Assembly: GCA_030145205.1 (NCBI GenBank)
Contig: JAQYVZ010000001.1
Location: 124,001 to 188,000, forward strand
Reading direction: 5' to 3'
Length of the DNA: 64,000 bases
From: Desulfuromonadales bacterium
Lineage (GTDB): Bacteria; Desulfobacterota; Desulfuromonadia; Desulfuromonadales; BM103
This document shows, piece after piece, positions 7,371-15,328 of this stretch (position 1 is its first letter; the number at the start of each line of letters is the position of its first letter). The notes beneath the pieces were generated by a model. The model had not been told where the DNA came from. It ran no database searches and saw only the letters and a program-made list of their open reading frames with translations. The position numbers were made by a program, and so were the translations under genes.

Positions 7371-7450
7371 AAGCTCTTCGTGATACCTGCAAACCGAAGA
7401 GTCTTTGGACCCCGCGTATCCCCCCCCTCCTTACGCGGGGTCTTTTTTAT
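7371..7450 (+). ncRNA. candidate small RNA with anti-Shine-Dalgarno terminator loop
   Basis: About 80 nucleotides with no open frame. A first hairpin pairs CTCTTCG (7374-7380) with CGAAGAG (7395-7401). A second has a perfect 11-base-pair stem (7408-7418 with 7432-7442) and six T residues after it, so it is an intrinsic terminator in plus orientation. Its 13-base loop is TCCCCCCCCTCCT, the complement of a ribosome-binding AGGAGG. Promoter, two hairpins and terminator with no gene inside suggest an independent trans-acting RNA. The C-rich loop resembles known riboregulators that block ribosome sites. No Rfam family was recognised by eye. Confidence 0.6.
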
Positions 7451-7461
7451 CTACGCTCAGC

Positions 7462-9117
7462 CTATTGATCGCGAAACGCTCGCAGCAGATGTGGCACAAG
7501 CTGCTTTTTGCGCGACAACACCCCTTTCAGCTCAAACAGGCCGGCCGTAATCTGTGGGTAGCCGATTGCGCTGACCAGATCTCCCTCGCCACACACCAAA
7601 AACTGACTGTTCTGTTCCACAATATCGCTAACCAGAAGCCCGGCCAGGTCAAGGTTGCGCGCCTGGCGCAGCGCTGAGAGACCTTCGGTCAGAACATCGA
7701 CCCGCTCCTGAAATTCCGCGTATGAAATCACCTCAACCTGGCTGACGCCAAACCGCCGCTCTCCGACGACGTATTCTTTGAAATCCGCCATCAGCAAATC
7801 CTCTGGCGTCGGGTATTCTGCCAAGGCGCTGCCAGACTTGAACATCTGCTGGCCGAACTCATGCGGGTCCAATCCGGCAATCGGTGCGAGCCAGTCCATT
7901 AGATCCCGGTCAACAACCGTTGTCGTCGGTGATTTCAGCAGGACCGTATCGGAGAGAAGTCCTGCAAGCATCAACCCGGCGATCCGGGGCTTCGGAGCAA
8001 CTCCGGCCTCACGGTACAGGGAGGCCACAACGGAACAGGTGCTGCCAAGTGGTTGATTAATGAACCGAATCGGCATCTCGGTATGGAAGTTACCGAGCCG
8101 GTGATGGTCGATGACTTCGAGGATCTCGACCTGGTCCGCACCCGGCACAGCCTGTGACAGCTCATTGTGGTCAACCAAAACCAGACGAATTGCCGATGAC
8201 TTAAGCAGATTGGTTTTTGTCGCCACACCAGCAACCCGACCTTCGTGATCGATGACGACGGCCCCTGGAGCCCCATCGTGAGTCAAAAGCCGGGCCAGAG
8301 AACTCAGCAGGTCATCTGGATTCACCTGTGGAAGCTCTTTGTCCGCCAAGTGGCGAACGGGTGTTGACATGCGTGTCAGCAGGGCGCTGGTCGCCGTATC
8401 AAAAGGACTCACCAGGACAGAAACTCCATTTTTAGCGGCAGCCTCCCGAACATCATCTGTGACCGGCAGTCCGCCAGTCACAACCAACAGGCGCACCCCC
8501 ATCTCAATGGCCGCTCTTTGAACTTTGACACGATCCCCGGTCAGCACTACGGCATTACGCGGGTTTGATTTGGAGAGGAGCTCGACAAAAGTCTGCGACG
8601 CCATGGCACCGACATACAGTTCAAGCAGGTCGACCCGCTCTGCTTCCACAAGATTGATCGCTTTGCCCTTCAGACAGGTCTGGATCGATCGGACCGATGT
8701 CAGTACCTGGCGTATCCGCCCCCCCTCTTCCGGCAGGAACACATGCTCCGGCAGGCGCTTCAGGACCAGGGCCCCTCCCGGTCGACCCTCCCGGTCGACC
8801 ACCGGCAGCATGCGGATATCATGTCGCCGCATCAATTGCACGGCGTCAGAGAGGGGCGCTTCCTCAAAGATTGTAATCGGGGTCTCGCCGACCACATCGC
8901 GCACCCGCGGATAAACATCAGCGAGTAATTCCGGCGGGTCCTGGCCCAGCGTTTCCAACACGTATTCGGTCTGGCGGTTCAGGGTACCAGCCCGTGCCGG
9001 GCTGACGTGGCTTTGCCCTTGAGCCCGACAGAGTTCGGCATAGGCAATGGCACTGCAGACCGAATCGGTGTCCGGATTTTTATGTCCAATCACATAGGTG
9101 ATCTTCCGCTTCATCAA
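7462..9117 (-). CDS. ppaC: manganese-dependent (family II) inorganic pyrophosphatase with CBS and DRTGG domains
   Basis: A 551-residue DHH-family enzyme that hydrolyses pyrophosphate. The first metal motif GHKNPDTDS is at residues 11-19; later VDHNE and the DHH motif (IDHHRLGNF) complete the active site, and a DHHA2 domain closes the protein. Between the first motif and DHH lies an inserted regulatory block of a CBS pair and a DRTGG domain. This is the nucleotide-regulated subtype, inhibited by AMP/ADP and activated by ATP or diadenosine polyphosphates in characterised members. It overlaps the DUF3108 gene by four bases and is the last gene of a three-gene run. Confidence 0.92.
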   Translation of the reverse strand: MMKRKITYVIGHKNPDTDSVCSAIAYAELCRAQGQSHVSPARAGTLNRQTEYVLETLGQDPPELLADVYPRVRDVVGETPITIFEEAPLSDAVQLMRRHDIRMLPVVDREGRPGGALVLKRLPEHVFLPEEGGRIRQVLTSVRSIQTCLKGKAINLVEAERVDLLELYVGAMASQTFVELLSKSNPRNAVVLTGDRVKVQRAAIEMGVRLLVVTGGLPVTDDVREAAAKNGVSVLVSPFDTATSALLTRMSTPVRHLADKELPQVNPDDLLSSLARLLTHDGAPGAVVIDHEGRVAGVATKTNLLKSSAIRLVLVDHNELSQAVPGADQVEILEVIDHHRLGNFHTEMPIRFINQPLGSTCSVVASLYREAGVAPKPRIAGLMLAGLLSDTVLLKSPTTTVVDRDLMDWLAPIAGLDPHEFGQQMFKSGSALAEYPTPEDLLMADFKEYVVGERRFGVSQVEVISYAEFQERVDVLTEGLSALRQARNLDLAGLLVSDIVEQNSQFLVCGEGDLVSAIGYPQITAGLFELKGVLSRKKQLVPHLLRAFRDQ

Positions 9118-9923
9118 CTGCCCTCCTCACGCAGATGCCCTTTGACATCTCCCAGCCCGATCACATTACCGACAATCCCCCGTGACGGCTGACCGTCAGC
9201 ATCCAGCCAGAGATAAAGCCCTCCATCGGTGGTTTCAAACACCTCCGGGTCAAGAGAAACCTGCAGCAGCAGGCCTTCCTCCTCCGGAAAAAAATCGAGG
9301 TCCTTGCGTTGGGTGAGCGTTAACACGTCGACAACAATCGTTGAAACGCCCTCAGAAGTGACGGTCGGAATTTCCAGGCGCGCCCCGGCCTGCAAGACAC
9401 CATATGCGCCCAAACGCAGATTGTAGAAACCCGTCAGAATATCGACCGGCATAGGGCCGTCAGGAATATCGAAAGCCTTCTTCCTGATAAATTGACCGGC
9501 CTTCTCTTTCTCCAACACCACTTGACGGCTCTCCAGATCAAACCGGAACTGTTTCCGGGTGGTTTTCCATCGACCGAAGCGACGTTTAATCACCTGGGAT
9601 TCATAGAGCAGGCTGCACATCGTCCCGTCTTCCAGAGCTTCCATGGTCGCGATATATCGCTGGGTTCGCTCACCGGTCAGCCATGACGCCAGACCGAGTG
9701 TCCGGCCGATCAGCTCGGCCCGTTGCACATTCGGTTGATCCGTTGTGTCCAGCTTCAATTCACCTTCGGCAATATTTTCAAAAAACAGAAAATCAAGCTG
9801 GTAGGTATGATGCTCCTGTCGGGGGACCGTTGCAGCACCTGCCGTCGGAACCAGGAGCACAAGAATCAGCAGTGCCAGGCCCAGACATGACATAAAGGAG
9901 CGTAAGTGTTTTTGATTCTTCAC
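9114..9923 (-). CDS. DUF3108 exported protein
   Basis: A 269-residue protein of the DUF3108 family. I start it at GTG 9923 because GCGGAGGAC lies 7 bases upstream; longer in-frame starts would reach into the antiporter gene. A signal peptide is clear (hydrophobic residues about 11-26, ending at AGAA). The mature part is beta-rich, with a segment DFLFFENIAEGEL and a C-terminal stretch ending in a dynamic charged tail. The family's function is unsettled; members are periplasmic or outer-membrane linked. It sits between an ion antiporter and a pyrophosphatase, which does not clarify its role. Confidence 0.75.
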   Translation of the reverse strand: MKNQKHLRSFMSCLGLALLILVLLVPTAGAATVPRQEHHTYQLDFLFFENIAEGELKLDTTDQPNVQRAELIGRTLGLASWLTGERTQRYIATMEALEDGTMCSLLYESQVIKRRFGRWKTTRKQFRFDLESRQVVLEKEKAGQFIRKKAFDIPDGPMPVDILTGFYNLRLGAYGVLQAGARLEIPTVTSEGVSTIVVDVLTLTQRKDLDFFPEEEGLLLQVSLDPEVFETTDGGLYLWLDADGQPSRGIVGNVIGLGDVKGHLREEGS

Positions 9924-9970
9924 AGCTGTCCTCCGCAATCTCTCTCCGAAAGCGGTTGTACACGACATGA

Positions 9971-10927
9971 TTAAAGAAACAAGCTGACCATAAAAACCCC
10001 GTACACAGCCAGCAGCAGAAGCCCGCGCCAGCGACCAAGTGTGAGTCGGGGCTGAGGCAGACAGAGTAGCAGAATCAGGAAACCGAAGACCAGCAGCATA
10101 ACCGGAAAGTCGATTTGCAATATCCGTGGTTCGATCTGCAAAGGTCGGATCATCGGACAAATCCCCAACACAAACAGCACGTTGAAAATATTGCTACCGA
10201 TGACATTGCCGACACTCATATCCATCTGCCCCTTGGAGGCACTCATCATCGAAGCCGCCAGCTCCGGCAAGCTGGTCCCCAGCGCCACAACGGTCAGGCC
10301 GATAATCAGCTCCGAGATCCCCAGCAAAGTCGCGATCATCACCGCGCCGCGGACCATCAATTCGGCGCCGACACCCAAGCCGATGATTCCCAACAACACC
10401 AGGATCAGACTGCGCCCTCGATGGGAGGTTTCTTCAACCACGGCATCATCAATGGCCTCAGTCTCGTCAAGGCCGACAGGCCGGCGTGCGGTCTTGATGC
10501 AATACACCAGAAAGGCCAGCAGGCTGATAAACAGGATCAGGCCATTGGTAAAACCAAGCTCTCCGTCCCAAGCCATTAGATAAGCCGCCAAAGACGCCGC
10601 AACCATCATTGGAATCTCACGCCGCAGCGTCCTCTTGGCCACAACCAGGGGACTGACCAAGGCGGCTGCCCCTAAAATCAGACAGACGTTCGCGATGTTT
10701 GAACCGATGATATTGCCGGCCGCCATGGAGGACGAGCCCTTGACCGCTGCCATCAGGGAGACCATTAACTCCGGCATGCTGGTCGCAAAAGCGACGACCG
10801 TCAAACCGATCACCAAGGGACGTATCCCGAAAGAGAGCGCCAGTCGGGAACTGCCGTTCACAAGGGACTCGGCACCGTAGTAGAGCAGCAGCAGTCCGGC
10901 AAAGGTCAGGATGGTTCCCAGCAGCAT
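9971..10927 (-). CDS. calcium/sodium:cation antiporter, CaCA family (YrbG-like)
   Basis: A 318-residue membrane protein with about ten hydrophobic segments in two inverted halves. Each half carries the alpha-repeat signature: VAFATSMPELMVS with GNIIGSNIANV, and VALGTSLPELAAS with GNVIGSNIFNV. These repeats form the ion pathway of Na+/Ca2+ exchangers, so it should extrude Ca2+ (or exchange K+) across the inner membrane. A short central loop rich in Asp and Glu connects the halves. It is the first gene of the run leading to DUF3108 and the pyrophosphatase. Confidence 0.9.
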   Translation of the reverse strand: MLLGTILTFAGLLLLYYGAESLVNGSSRLALSFGIRPLVIGLTVVAFATSMPELMVSLMAAVKGSSSMAAGNIIGSNIANVCLILGAAALVSPLVVAKRTLRREIPMMVAASLAAYLMAWDGELGFTNGLILFISLLAFLVYCIKTARRPVGLDETEAIDDAVVEETSHRGRSLILVLLGIIGLGVGAELMVRGAVMIATLLGISELIIGLTVVALGTSLPELAASMMSASKGQMDMSVGNVIGSNIFNVLFVLGICPMIRPLQIEPRILQIDFPVMLLVFGFLILLLCLPQPRLTLGRWRGLLLLAVYGVFMVSLFL

Positions 10928-11050
10928 AACGCCTCGTCAGCAGGTCGAATGACAACGAAAGAATAACGGCTCAGTATAACCTTTTTAGGTTGATTTGTGT
11001 GCCCAAACCTGTCGAGATGTTACTGAAAACCATCCAAATTCATGATTTAC

Positions 11051-11079
11051 TTGACACTTCAGACCAGAATAGATAAAAA
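11051..11079 (+). promoter_or_regulatory. promoter of ArsR-family gene
   Basis: A consensus -35 TTGACA (11051-11056) stands 17 bases before TAAAAA (11074-11079). An AT-rich partly palindromic stretch, ATATTTATATATTAAT, follows just before the ribosome site and could be an autoregulatory operator. Confidence 0.55.
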
Positions 11080-11123
11080 AAGCCTATGATATTTATATAT
11101 TAATTTCTCAACGAGGATGAATC

Positions 11124-11447
11124 ATGGCTGAAATGGAATTTGACAAAACTTTGAATTTTGACCGGGAAGCAGAAATCCTCAAGGTCCTGGGCCATCCGGT
11201 GCGTCTTAAAATCGTTGCCGGGTTGATGTCGCAGAGCTGCAATGTCAAGAAAATCTGGGAATGTCTCGGCTTGCCCCAGGCAACCGTTTCCCAGCATTTG
11301 GCGTTGCTCAAAAACAAGGGGATTATCTCCGGCCAGCGGGACGGGGTCGAAGTGTTTTACCGGGTCGTCTCTGAAGAAGCTCAGAAGGTTGTCGGCTCCC
11401 TGCTTGAAGGGGTAATGACGATCGATCCGACCAAGACCGTCAAATAA
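11124..11447 (+). CDS. ArsR/SmtB-family winged-helix regulator
   Basis: A 107-residue ArsR-type repressor. The HTH region reads LGHPVRLKIVAGL (start of the domain), then ATVSQHLALLKNKGIISGQRDGVEVFYRV, which is the recognition helix and beta-wing. The usual ELCVCD metal site of ArsR is replaced by SQSCNVKKIWECL, which keeps two cysteines (Cys36, in QSC, and Cys43) that could sense metal, thiol or redox state. No transporter or reductase is adjacent, so its target is unknown. GAGGATGA precedes the ATG and a terminator follows, so it is a single-gene unit. Confidence 0.85.
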   Translation: MAEMEFDKTLNFDREAEILKVLGHPVRLKIVAGLMSQSCNVKKIWECLGLPQATVSQHLALLKNKGIISGQRDGVEVFYRVVSEEAQKVVGSLLEGVMTIDPTKTVK

Positions 11448-11475
11448 TCCGCGAAGCAACATCATCGAGACACAG

Positions 11476-11504
11476 AAAGGGGCAACGAGTTTGCCCCTTT
11501 TTCT
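11476..11504 (+). terminator. intrinsic terminator after the ArsR-family gene
   Basis: AAAGGGGCAA (11476-11485) pairs with TTGCCCCTTT (11491-11500) followed by more T residues. The A run on the other side makes it usable by the convergent bioC gene too. Confidence 0.88.
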
Positions 11505-11517
11505 ATTTCCACATCAC

Positions 11518-12336
11518 CTACGTGCCTTTCTTGCGCGCCAAAACGATAATCACCTCATAGGTCGCTGGCAGCCCCCGCTCCTGACGGTAAACGTCTTCGT
11601 AATGGCTCACCATGGTCTGCATGACCCGACGCGAGGCGAGCCCCCGAGGGCGACTGCCGGAAGCGTTACTGGCACCGACTTGCTTCAACTCCCGCAACAG
11701 TGCAGCGACGCTGGCATGGTAATCGACTTCCGGATAGGCGATGATCTCACGACAATCCAGGTCCGCTGCACGCAGCGCATCGCACACCTCCTCCCGGGAA
11801 GGAAACGATTGCACATGGGAGGGAGAGTGCTGTTGACACACAGCAACAGCCTGTTGATGTGAACTCCGTAGTTCATACAGCGTCTGCTCTCCAAACAGGG
11901 CGACAGCAAACATTCCACCCGGCTGCAAAACCCTGTGAACTTCGCAAAACGCTATAGGCAAACGGGCCACCCACTGGTACACCGAACTCGACACGACGGT
12001 CCGGAACGTCTCATCACGAAACGGCAAGTGCCCGGCATCGCCATCGCAGGCGCTGATTCCAGTCAATCGCCGACGGGCCTCGCACGTCATACCGTGGGCA
12101 ATATCCATCACCGTCACAGAGTTTTGCGGCAGTTCACTGCACAGCGCCTCAGCAAGACCGCCTGTCCCGGTGCCGATATCCAGAGCCGGGCCGGCCGGAG
12201 GGCCCAAGACATCCATGCGTCGGCAGAGGTCGCTGATGACCCGTTTCTGAACACGAGTGAAGCGGTCATACTCATCGGCATGCGCAGAAAAATTACGACG
12301 CATTTTACGTCCATCGATTAACTTTACCGGCACCAT
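11518..12336 (-). CDS. bioC: malonyl-ACP O-methyltransferase
   Basis: A SAM-dependent methyltransferase that caps malonyl-ACP as a methyl ester so that fatty acid synthesis can build the pimelate chain of biotin. From the ATG at 12336 it has 272 residues. The SAM-binding motif ALDIGTGTGGLAEAL, the acidic VMDIA strand end and the BioC-type start (FSAHADEYDRFTRVQKRV) are present. The assigned start overlaps the bioH stop by 13 bases; a Met 11 codons downstream is an alternative. It is the last gene of bioW-bioF-bioH-bioC. Confidence 0.9.
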   Translation of the reverse strand: MVPVKLIDGRKMRRNFSAHADEYDRFTRVQKRVISDLCRRMDVLGPPAGPALDIGTGTGGLAEALCSELPQNSVTVMDIAHGMTCEARRRLTGISACDGDAGHLPFRDETFRTVVSSSVYQWVARLPIAFCEVHRVLQPGGMFAVALFGEQTLYELRSSHQQAVAVCQQHSPSHVQSFPSREEVCDALRAADLDCREIIAYPEVDYHASVAALLRELKQVGASNASGSRPRGLASRRVMQTMVSHYEDVYRQERGLPATYEVIIVLARKKGT

Positions 12337-13142
12337 TGAACGAAACTCCCAACCTCTGCGGCAACCTCCTCCGGCTGACTTAAAAAAGGCGCATGGCCGA
12401 CATCCGGATACTCTCGCAAGAATGCCCGGGCGCATCTCTCGGCAAAATAACGTCCGCCACCCACCGGAGTGATCGCATCCAGCTCGCCATGCAACACGAG
12501 GACCGGGCAGTCAACCTGCGGCAACAAAGACCGCTGATCCTGACTGGCAAACTGTTTCAGCAAGTGGTTCGCGCTGGCCGGGTCGGGCAACTCCTCACCA
12601 TAAATGGCAAACCGGCGAATCTCACGCAGCCGCTCGTCCGACACAGTCTCACCAACAAACATCCGTTGAAAAAACTGTCCCAATGTCGGCTGAAAACTCC
12701 GCCTGAGATTCCTCTCCAGGAGACGAACTTCTGTGGCCGGCAAACCGAACGGCCAGTCATCGGTTTGCGTAAAACGAGGCGTCGTTGCCATCAGGACAAG
12801 GCCTTGCGGCTTGAGACCAATCTCGGCAACCAGACTGAGAGCCACCATCCCCCCCAAAGACCAACCGCCAATCAGGCAGGGAGCCGGCGCGACGATTTGC
12901 AGCCAGACGGCCAGGTCGGTCGCCAGTTGCCGTAACGAGACATCAGCAGAAGGCGAAGAGGTGCCGTGACCGGGCAGGTCGGGCATCAGCACCCGAAAAT
13001 CTGGCGCGAGGAGAGTGGCAATCTCTGCAAACACGGCCCCTGTCATGGTCCAGCCATGCAACAGGACGACCGTCGGGCCGCTACCGGTTTCGCGCCAGGC
13101 GAGTGTGCGTCCATCAGGTAACTGGGAACGCCCCCTAATCAT
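12324..13142 (-). CDS. bioH: pimeloyl-ACP methyl ester carboxylesterase
   Basis: An alpha/beta hydrolase of 272 residues that removes the methyl group from pimeloyl-ACP methyl ester, ending the BioC-BioH route to pimelate. The nucleophile Ser95 lies in GGWSLGG, the acid in GELDAITP and the catalytic His in DVGHAPF; HGW at 29-31 forms the oxyanion region. Its place directly between bioF and bioC supports BioH over other esterases. It overlaps bioF by four bases and bioC by 13. Confidence 0.88.
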   Translation of the reverse strand: MIRGRSQLPDGRTLAWRETGSGPTVVLLHGWTMTGAVFAEIATLLAPDFRVLMPDLPGHGTSSPSADVSLRQLATDLAVWLQIVAPAPCLIGGWSLGGMVALSLVAEIGLKPQGLVLMATTPRFTQTDDWPFGLPATEVRLLERNLRRSFQPTLGQFFQRMFVGETVSDERLREIRRFAIYGEELPDPASANHLLKQFASQDQRSLLPQVDCPVLVLHGELDAITPVGGGRYFAERCARAFLREYPDVGHAPFLSQPEEVAAEVGSFVQWCR

Positions 13143-14317
13143 CGGTTCTCCTCCTGAAAAACGCTCACAATCTCTGCCGCGGCCCGACGAAGCTCTTCGG
13201 GAGAATGGCTGGCCATGACAGTCGCACGCAGCCGACAGAACCCCTCGGGAACGGTTGGCGGGCGGATCCCCTGTAAAAACAGGCCACGCTCCAGAAGCCG
13301 CTCCGTCATTCGCATGGTTGGCACCGGTTCATGGGTTAAAATCGGGACGATCTGGGTACAGCTACCCAACATGTCGAGACCGCCTGACGCCAGGGCTGCC
13401 GTGAACAAAGTCCGGTTCTCTACCAACTGATGGCGCAAAACGGCACCTTCGGCGCTGTCCACCAGCTCGATCGCGGCAAGAGCTGCAGCAGGGACTGCCG
13501 GCGGCAGACTGGTCGAGAAAATAAACGATCGACTGAAATTCACCAGGGTCTCGATCACAACGCGGGGCGCCGCCAGGTAGGCACCGGCACAACCGAGCCC
13601 CTTGCCAAGAGTCCCCATATGCAGGTCAACGCGCGCCATACAACCGGACTGCTCCGCCGAACCGCGGCCAGTCGGGCCAAGGACACCAGTCCCGTGCGCG
13701 TCATCAACCATCAACAGGGCATCGTACTCTTCCTTGATCGCGCATAACGCATCCAGTGGAGCCATGTCACCGTCCATACTGAAGACACCATCCGTTACAA
13801 TCAGCCAGTGCCCCGGTTTGCGCCGCACCTGCTCCCGCGCCAACATCTCCCGCAATACTTCCATATCGCCATGCGGGTAGACCAGAGTCTTCGCGCCGGA
13901 CAAACGACAGCCATCAATGATTGACGCATGGTTGAGGGCATCGGAGAAAATCAGATCCTCCGGCCCAAGCAGTCCCTGCAAGATGCCGGTGTTTGCGGCA
14001 TAGCCACTGTTGAACAACAGGGCAGCTTCCGTCCCTTTGAAAGCGGCCAGGCGCTCTTCAAGAACATGATGAGGCGCCATACTGCCGGAGACCAGGCGGC
14101 TGGCACCGGAGCCAACACCATAGGTCCGGGTCGCTACGACAGCCGCCTCCACCAACGCCGGGTGGTCTGCAATCCCCAGATAGTTGTTGGAACAGAGTAG
14201 AAGAAGATCCCGCCCATCGTACGTGACATGCGTGCCCTGGCTGCCATCAATTCTTCGCAACTGGCGCCGCATTCCTCGCTGGTCGAGTGCATCAAGCTGA
14301 TCTTGCCACCGTTGCAT
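13139..14317 (-). CDS. bioF: 8-amino-7-oxononanoate synthase
   Basis: A PLP enzyme that condenses pimeloyl-CoA or pimeloyl-ACP with L-alanine in the first committed step of biotin ring formation. I use the ATG at 14317 (392 residues), preceded by GGGAG and only one base after the bioW stop. The family signature SNNYLG, the GSGASRLVSG segment, the VDDAHGTGVLG motif and the PLP lysine in LGTLGKGLG are all visible. Longer upstream frames would lie within bioW and are not used. It is translationally coupled to bioH downstream. Confidence 0.94.
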   Translation of the reverse strand: MQRWQDQLDALDQRGMRRQLRRIDGSQGTHVTYDGRDLLLLCSNNYLGIADHPALVEAAVVATRTYGVGSGASRLVSGSMAPHHVLEERLAAFKGTEAALLFNSGYAANTGILQGLLGPEDLIFSDALNHASIIDGCRLSGAKTLVYPHGDMEVLREMLAREQVRRKPGHWLIVTDGVFSMDGDMAPLDALCAIKEEYDALLMVDDAHGTGVLGPTGRGSAEQSGCMARVDLHMGTLGKGLGCAGAYLAAPRVVIETLVNFSRSFIFSTSLPPAVPAAALAAIELVDSAEGAVLRHQLVENRTLFTAALASGGLDMLGSCTQIVPILTHEPVPTMRMTERLLERGLFLQGIRPPTVPEGFCRLRATVMASHSPEELRRAAAEIVSVFQEENR

Positions 14318-14318
14318 G

Positions 14319-15119
14319 TCAGGGCTCCCATTCTTCAGATGGGTGCACCAAGGGCATCCCGTGCAGCAACACCGGTGTTTTCTCCAGAAACGTGACAAAC
14401 GCGTCTCGTGACCAATTGCGCGAGTCCACCAGAAAAACACGCCCCCCACAGAAGCTGCCACGCTCTTTGAGGCAGCTGATCCGCTGGTAACCATTGGCCG
14501 GAGTGGCGACATAACCGGTCAGATAATCAGGATCATCCGACCAACAGAGTTCGGCAACCAGTCCGGGAGCCTGCAGGACTTTACCTGACAGGATCAAGGC
14601 TTCCAAAACGCGATAATGACTGAGTCCGACCTGCCGCAGACCTGCTACCACGTCTGTGCGCTCTTCTGGTGATACATCCATATGGCTGACGCGCACCCCC
14701 CGCGCCGCATCCGAATCCAGCCGTTCGCCGCTCAGAGCGTCGACAATCATGGCGCCACGCATCGGACCGCCGCCGGGGGCCGGGCCATTGGCAAGCGCCT
14801 GCAGGCAGAACCCGGCAACCTCGGCACAGAGACCAGCCCCGATCAGTAATTGGACCGCCAACAACCGTCCACAACGCCAATCTTCCACCTGCCAGGTTCG
14901 CACCTCAGGGAAAGACAGAGATGCGATCGCTCCGACCTCAAGTTTCTCAAGTGTACAACGGACATCATCCGGCGTGCCGCCGGCATGAGCCATCGCGCGT
15001 GCCGTCAACAGGGAAACCAGGCCCGCCACCTCGGGTGACTGACCGATTCGTTCAGCACCAGACAGATGTCTTCCGTCCCGCGATGCCCGCATTCTCACGC
15101 TGTACCACTCGTCGTTCAT
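14319..15119 (-). CDS. bioW: 6-carboxyhexanoate-CoA ligase (pimeloyl-CoA synthetase)
   Basis: BioW activates free pimelate to pimeloyl-CoA with ATP. The 266-residue product has the family signature near the start (SVRMRAS...RHLSGAERI) and the central MRGAMIVDALSGERLD and RGVRVSHMD segments. There is no ribosome site before the ATG at 15119. A possible TTGACA-N17-TAGCTT promoter on the minus strand would start transcription at or a few bases before the ATG, so the mRNA may be leaderless. It is the first gene of the biotin operon, under a BirA operator. Having BioW together with BioC and BioH is unusual. Confidence 0.9.
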   Translation of the reverse strand: MNDEWYSVRMRASRDGRHLSGAERIGQSPEVAGLVSLLTARAMAHAGGTPDDVRCTLEKLEVGAIASLSFPEVRTWQVEDWRCGRLLAVQLLIGAGLCAEVAGFCLQALANGPAPGGGPMRGAMIVDALSGERLDSDAARGVRVSHMDVSPEERTDVVAGLRQVGLSHYRVLEALILSGKVLQAPGLVAELCWSDDPDYLTGYVATPANGYQRISCLKERGSFCGGRVFLVDSRNWSRDAFVTFLEKTPVLLHGMPLVHPSEEWEP

Positions 15120-15148
15120 GGGGCAGAAGCTACCAGCTGCACACCGGA

Positions 15149-15180
15149 TTGTCAACCCGACAAAGGCTAGAGGTTGACAA
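15149..15180 (-). promoter_or_regulatory. BirA biotin-operon operator
   Basis: TTGTCAACC (15149-15157), a 14-base spacer, then GGTTGACAA (15172-15180) form a perfect palindrome. This matches the known bacterial BirA box (TTGTNAACC-N14/16-GGTTNACAA). It lies 30 bases before bioW, overlapping its candidate -35 element, so holo-BirA should repress bioWFHC when biotin is sufficient. Confidence 0.92.
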
Positions 15181-15235
15181 CCATGACCGCCCTTTCCGAA
15201 CCCATCCAGCAACATATCCGCCTTTGCAGTTTGAC

Positions 15236-15264
15236 TTGTTTAAAATCAGGCTTTCCGATATCAT
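15236..15264 (+). promoter_or_regulatory. promoter of the DUF4388 membrane protein gene
   Basis: TTGTTT (15236-15241) and TATCAT (15259-15264, five of six consensus bases) are spaced by 17 bases, about 65 bases before the start codon. It is divergent from the biotin operon promoter. Confidence 0.5.
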
Positions 15265-15328
15265 TACAACCTGTTAAGTACAAAAGACTTTTCTTTCTTA
15301 CCCGTCATGGGTTGTGTGAAGGGCCTGC

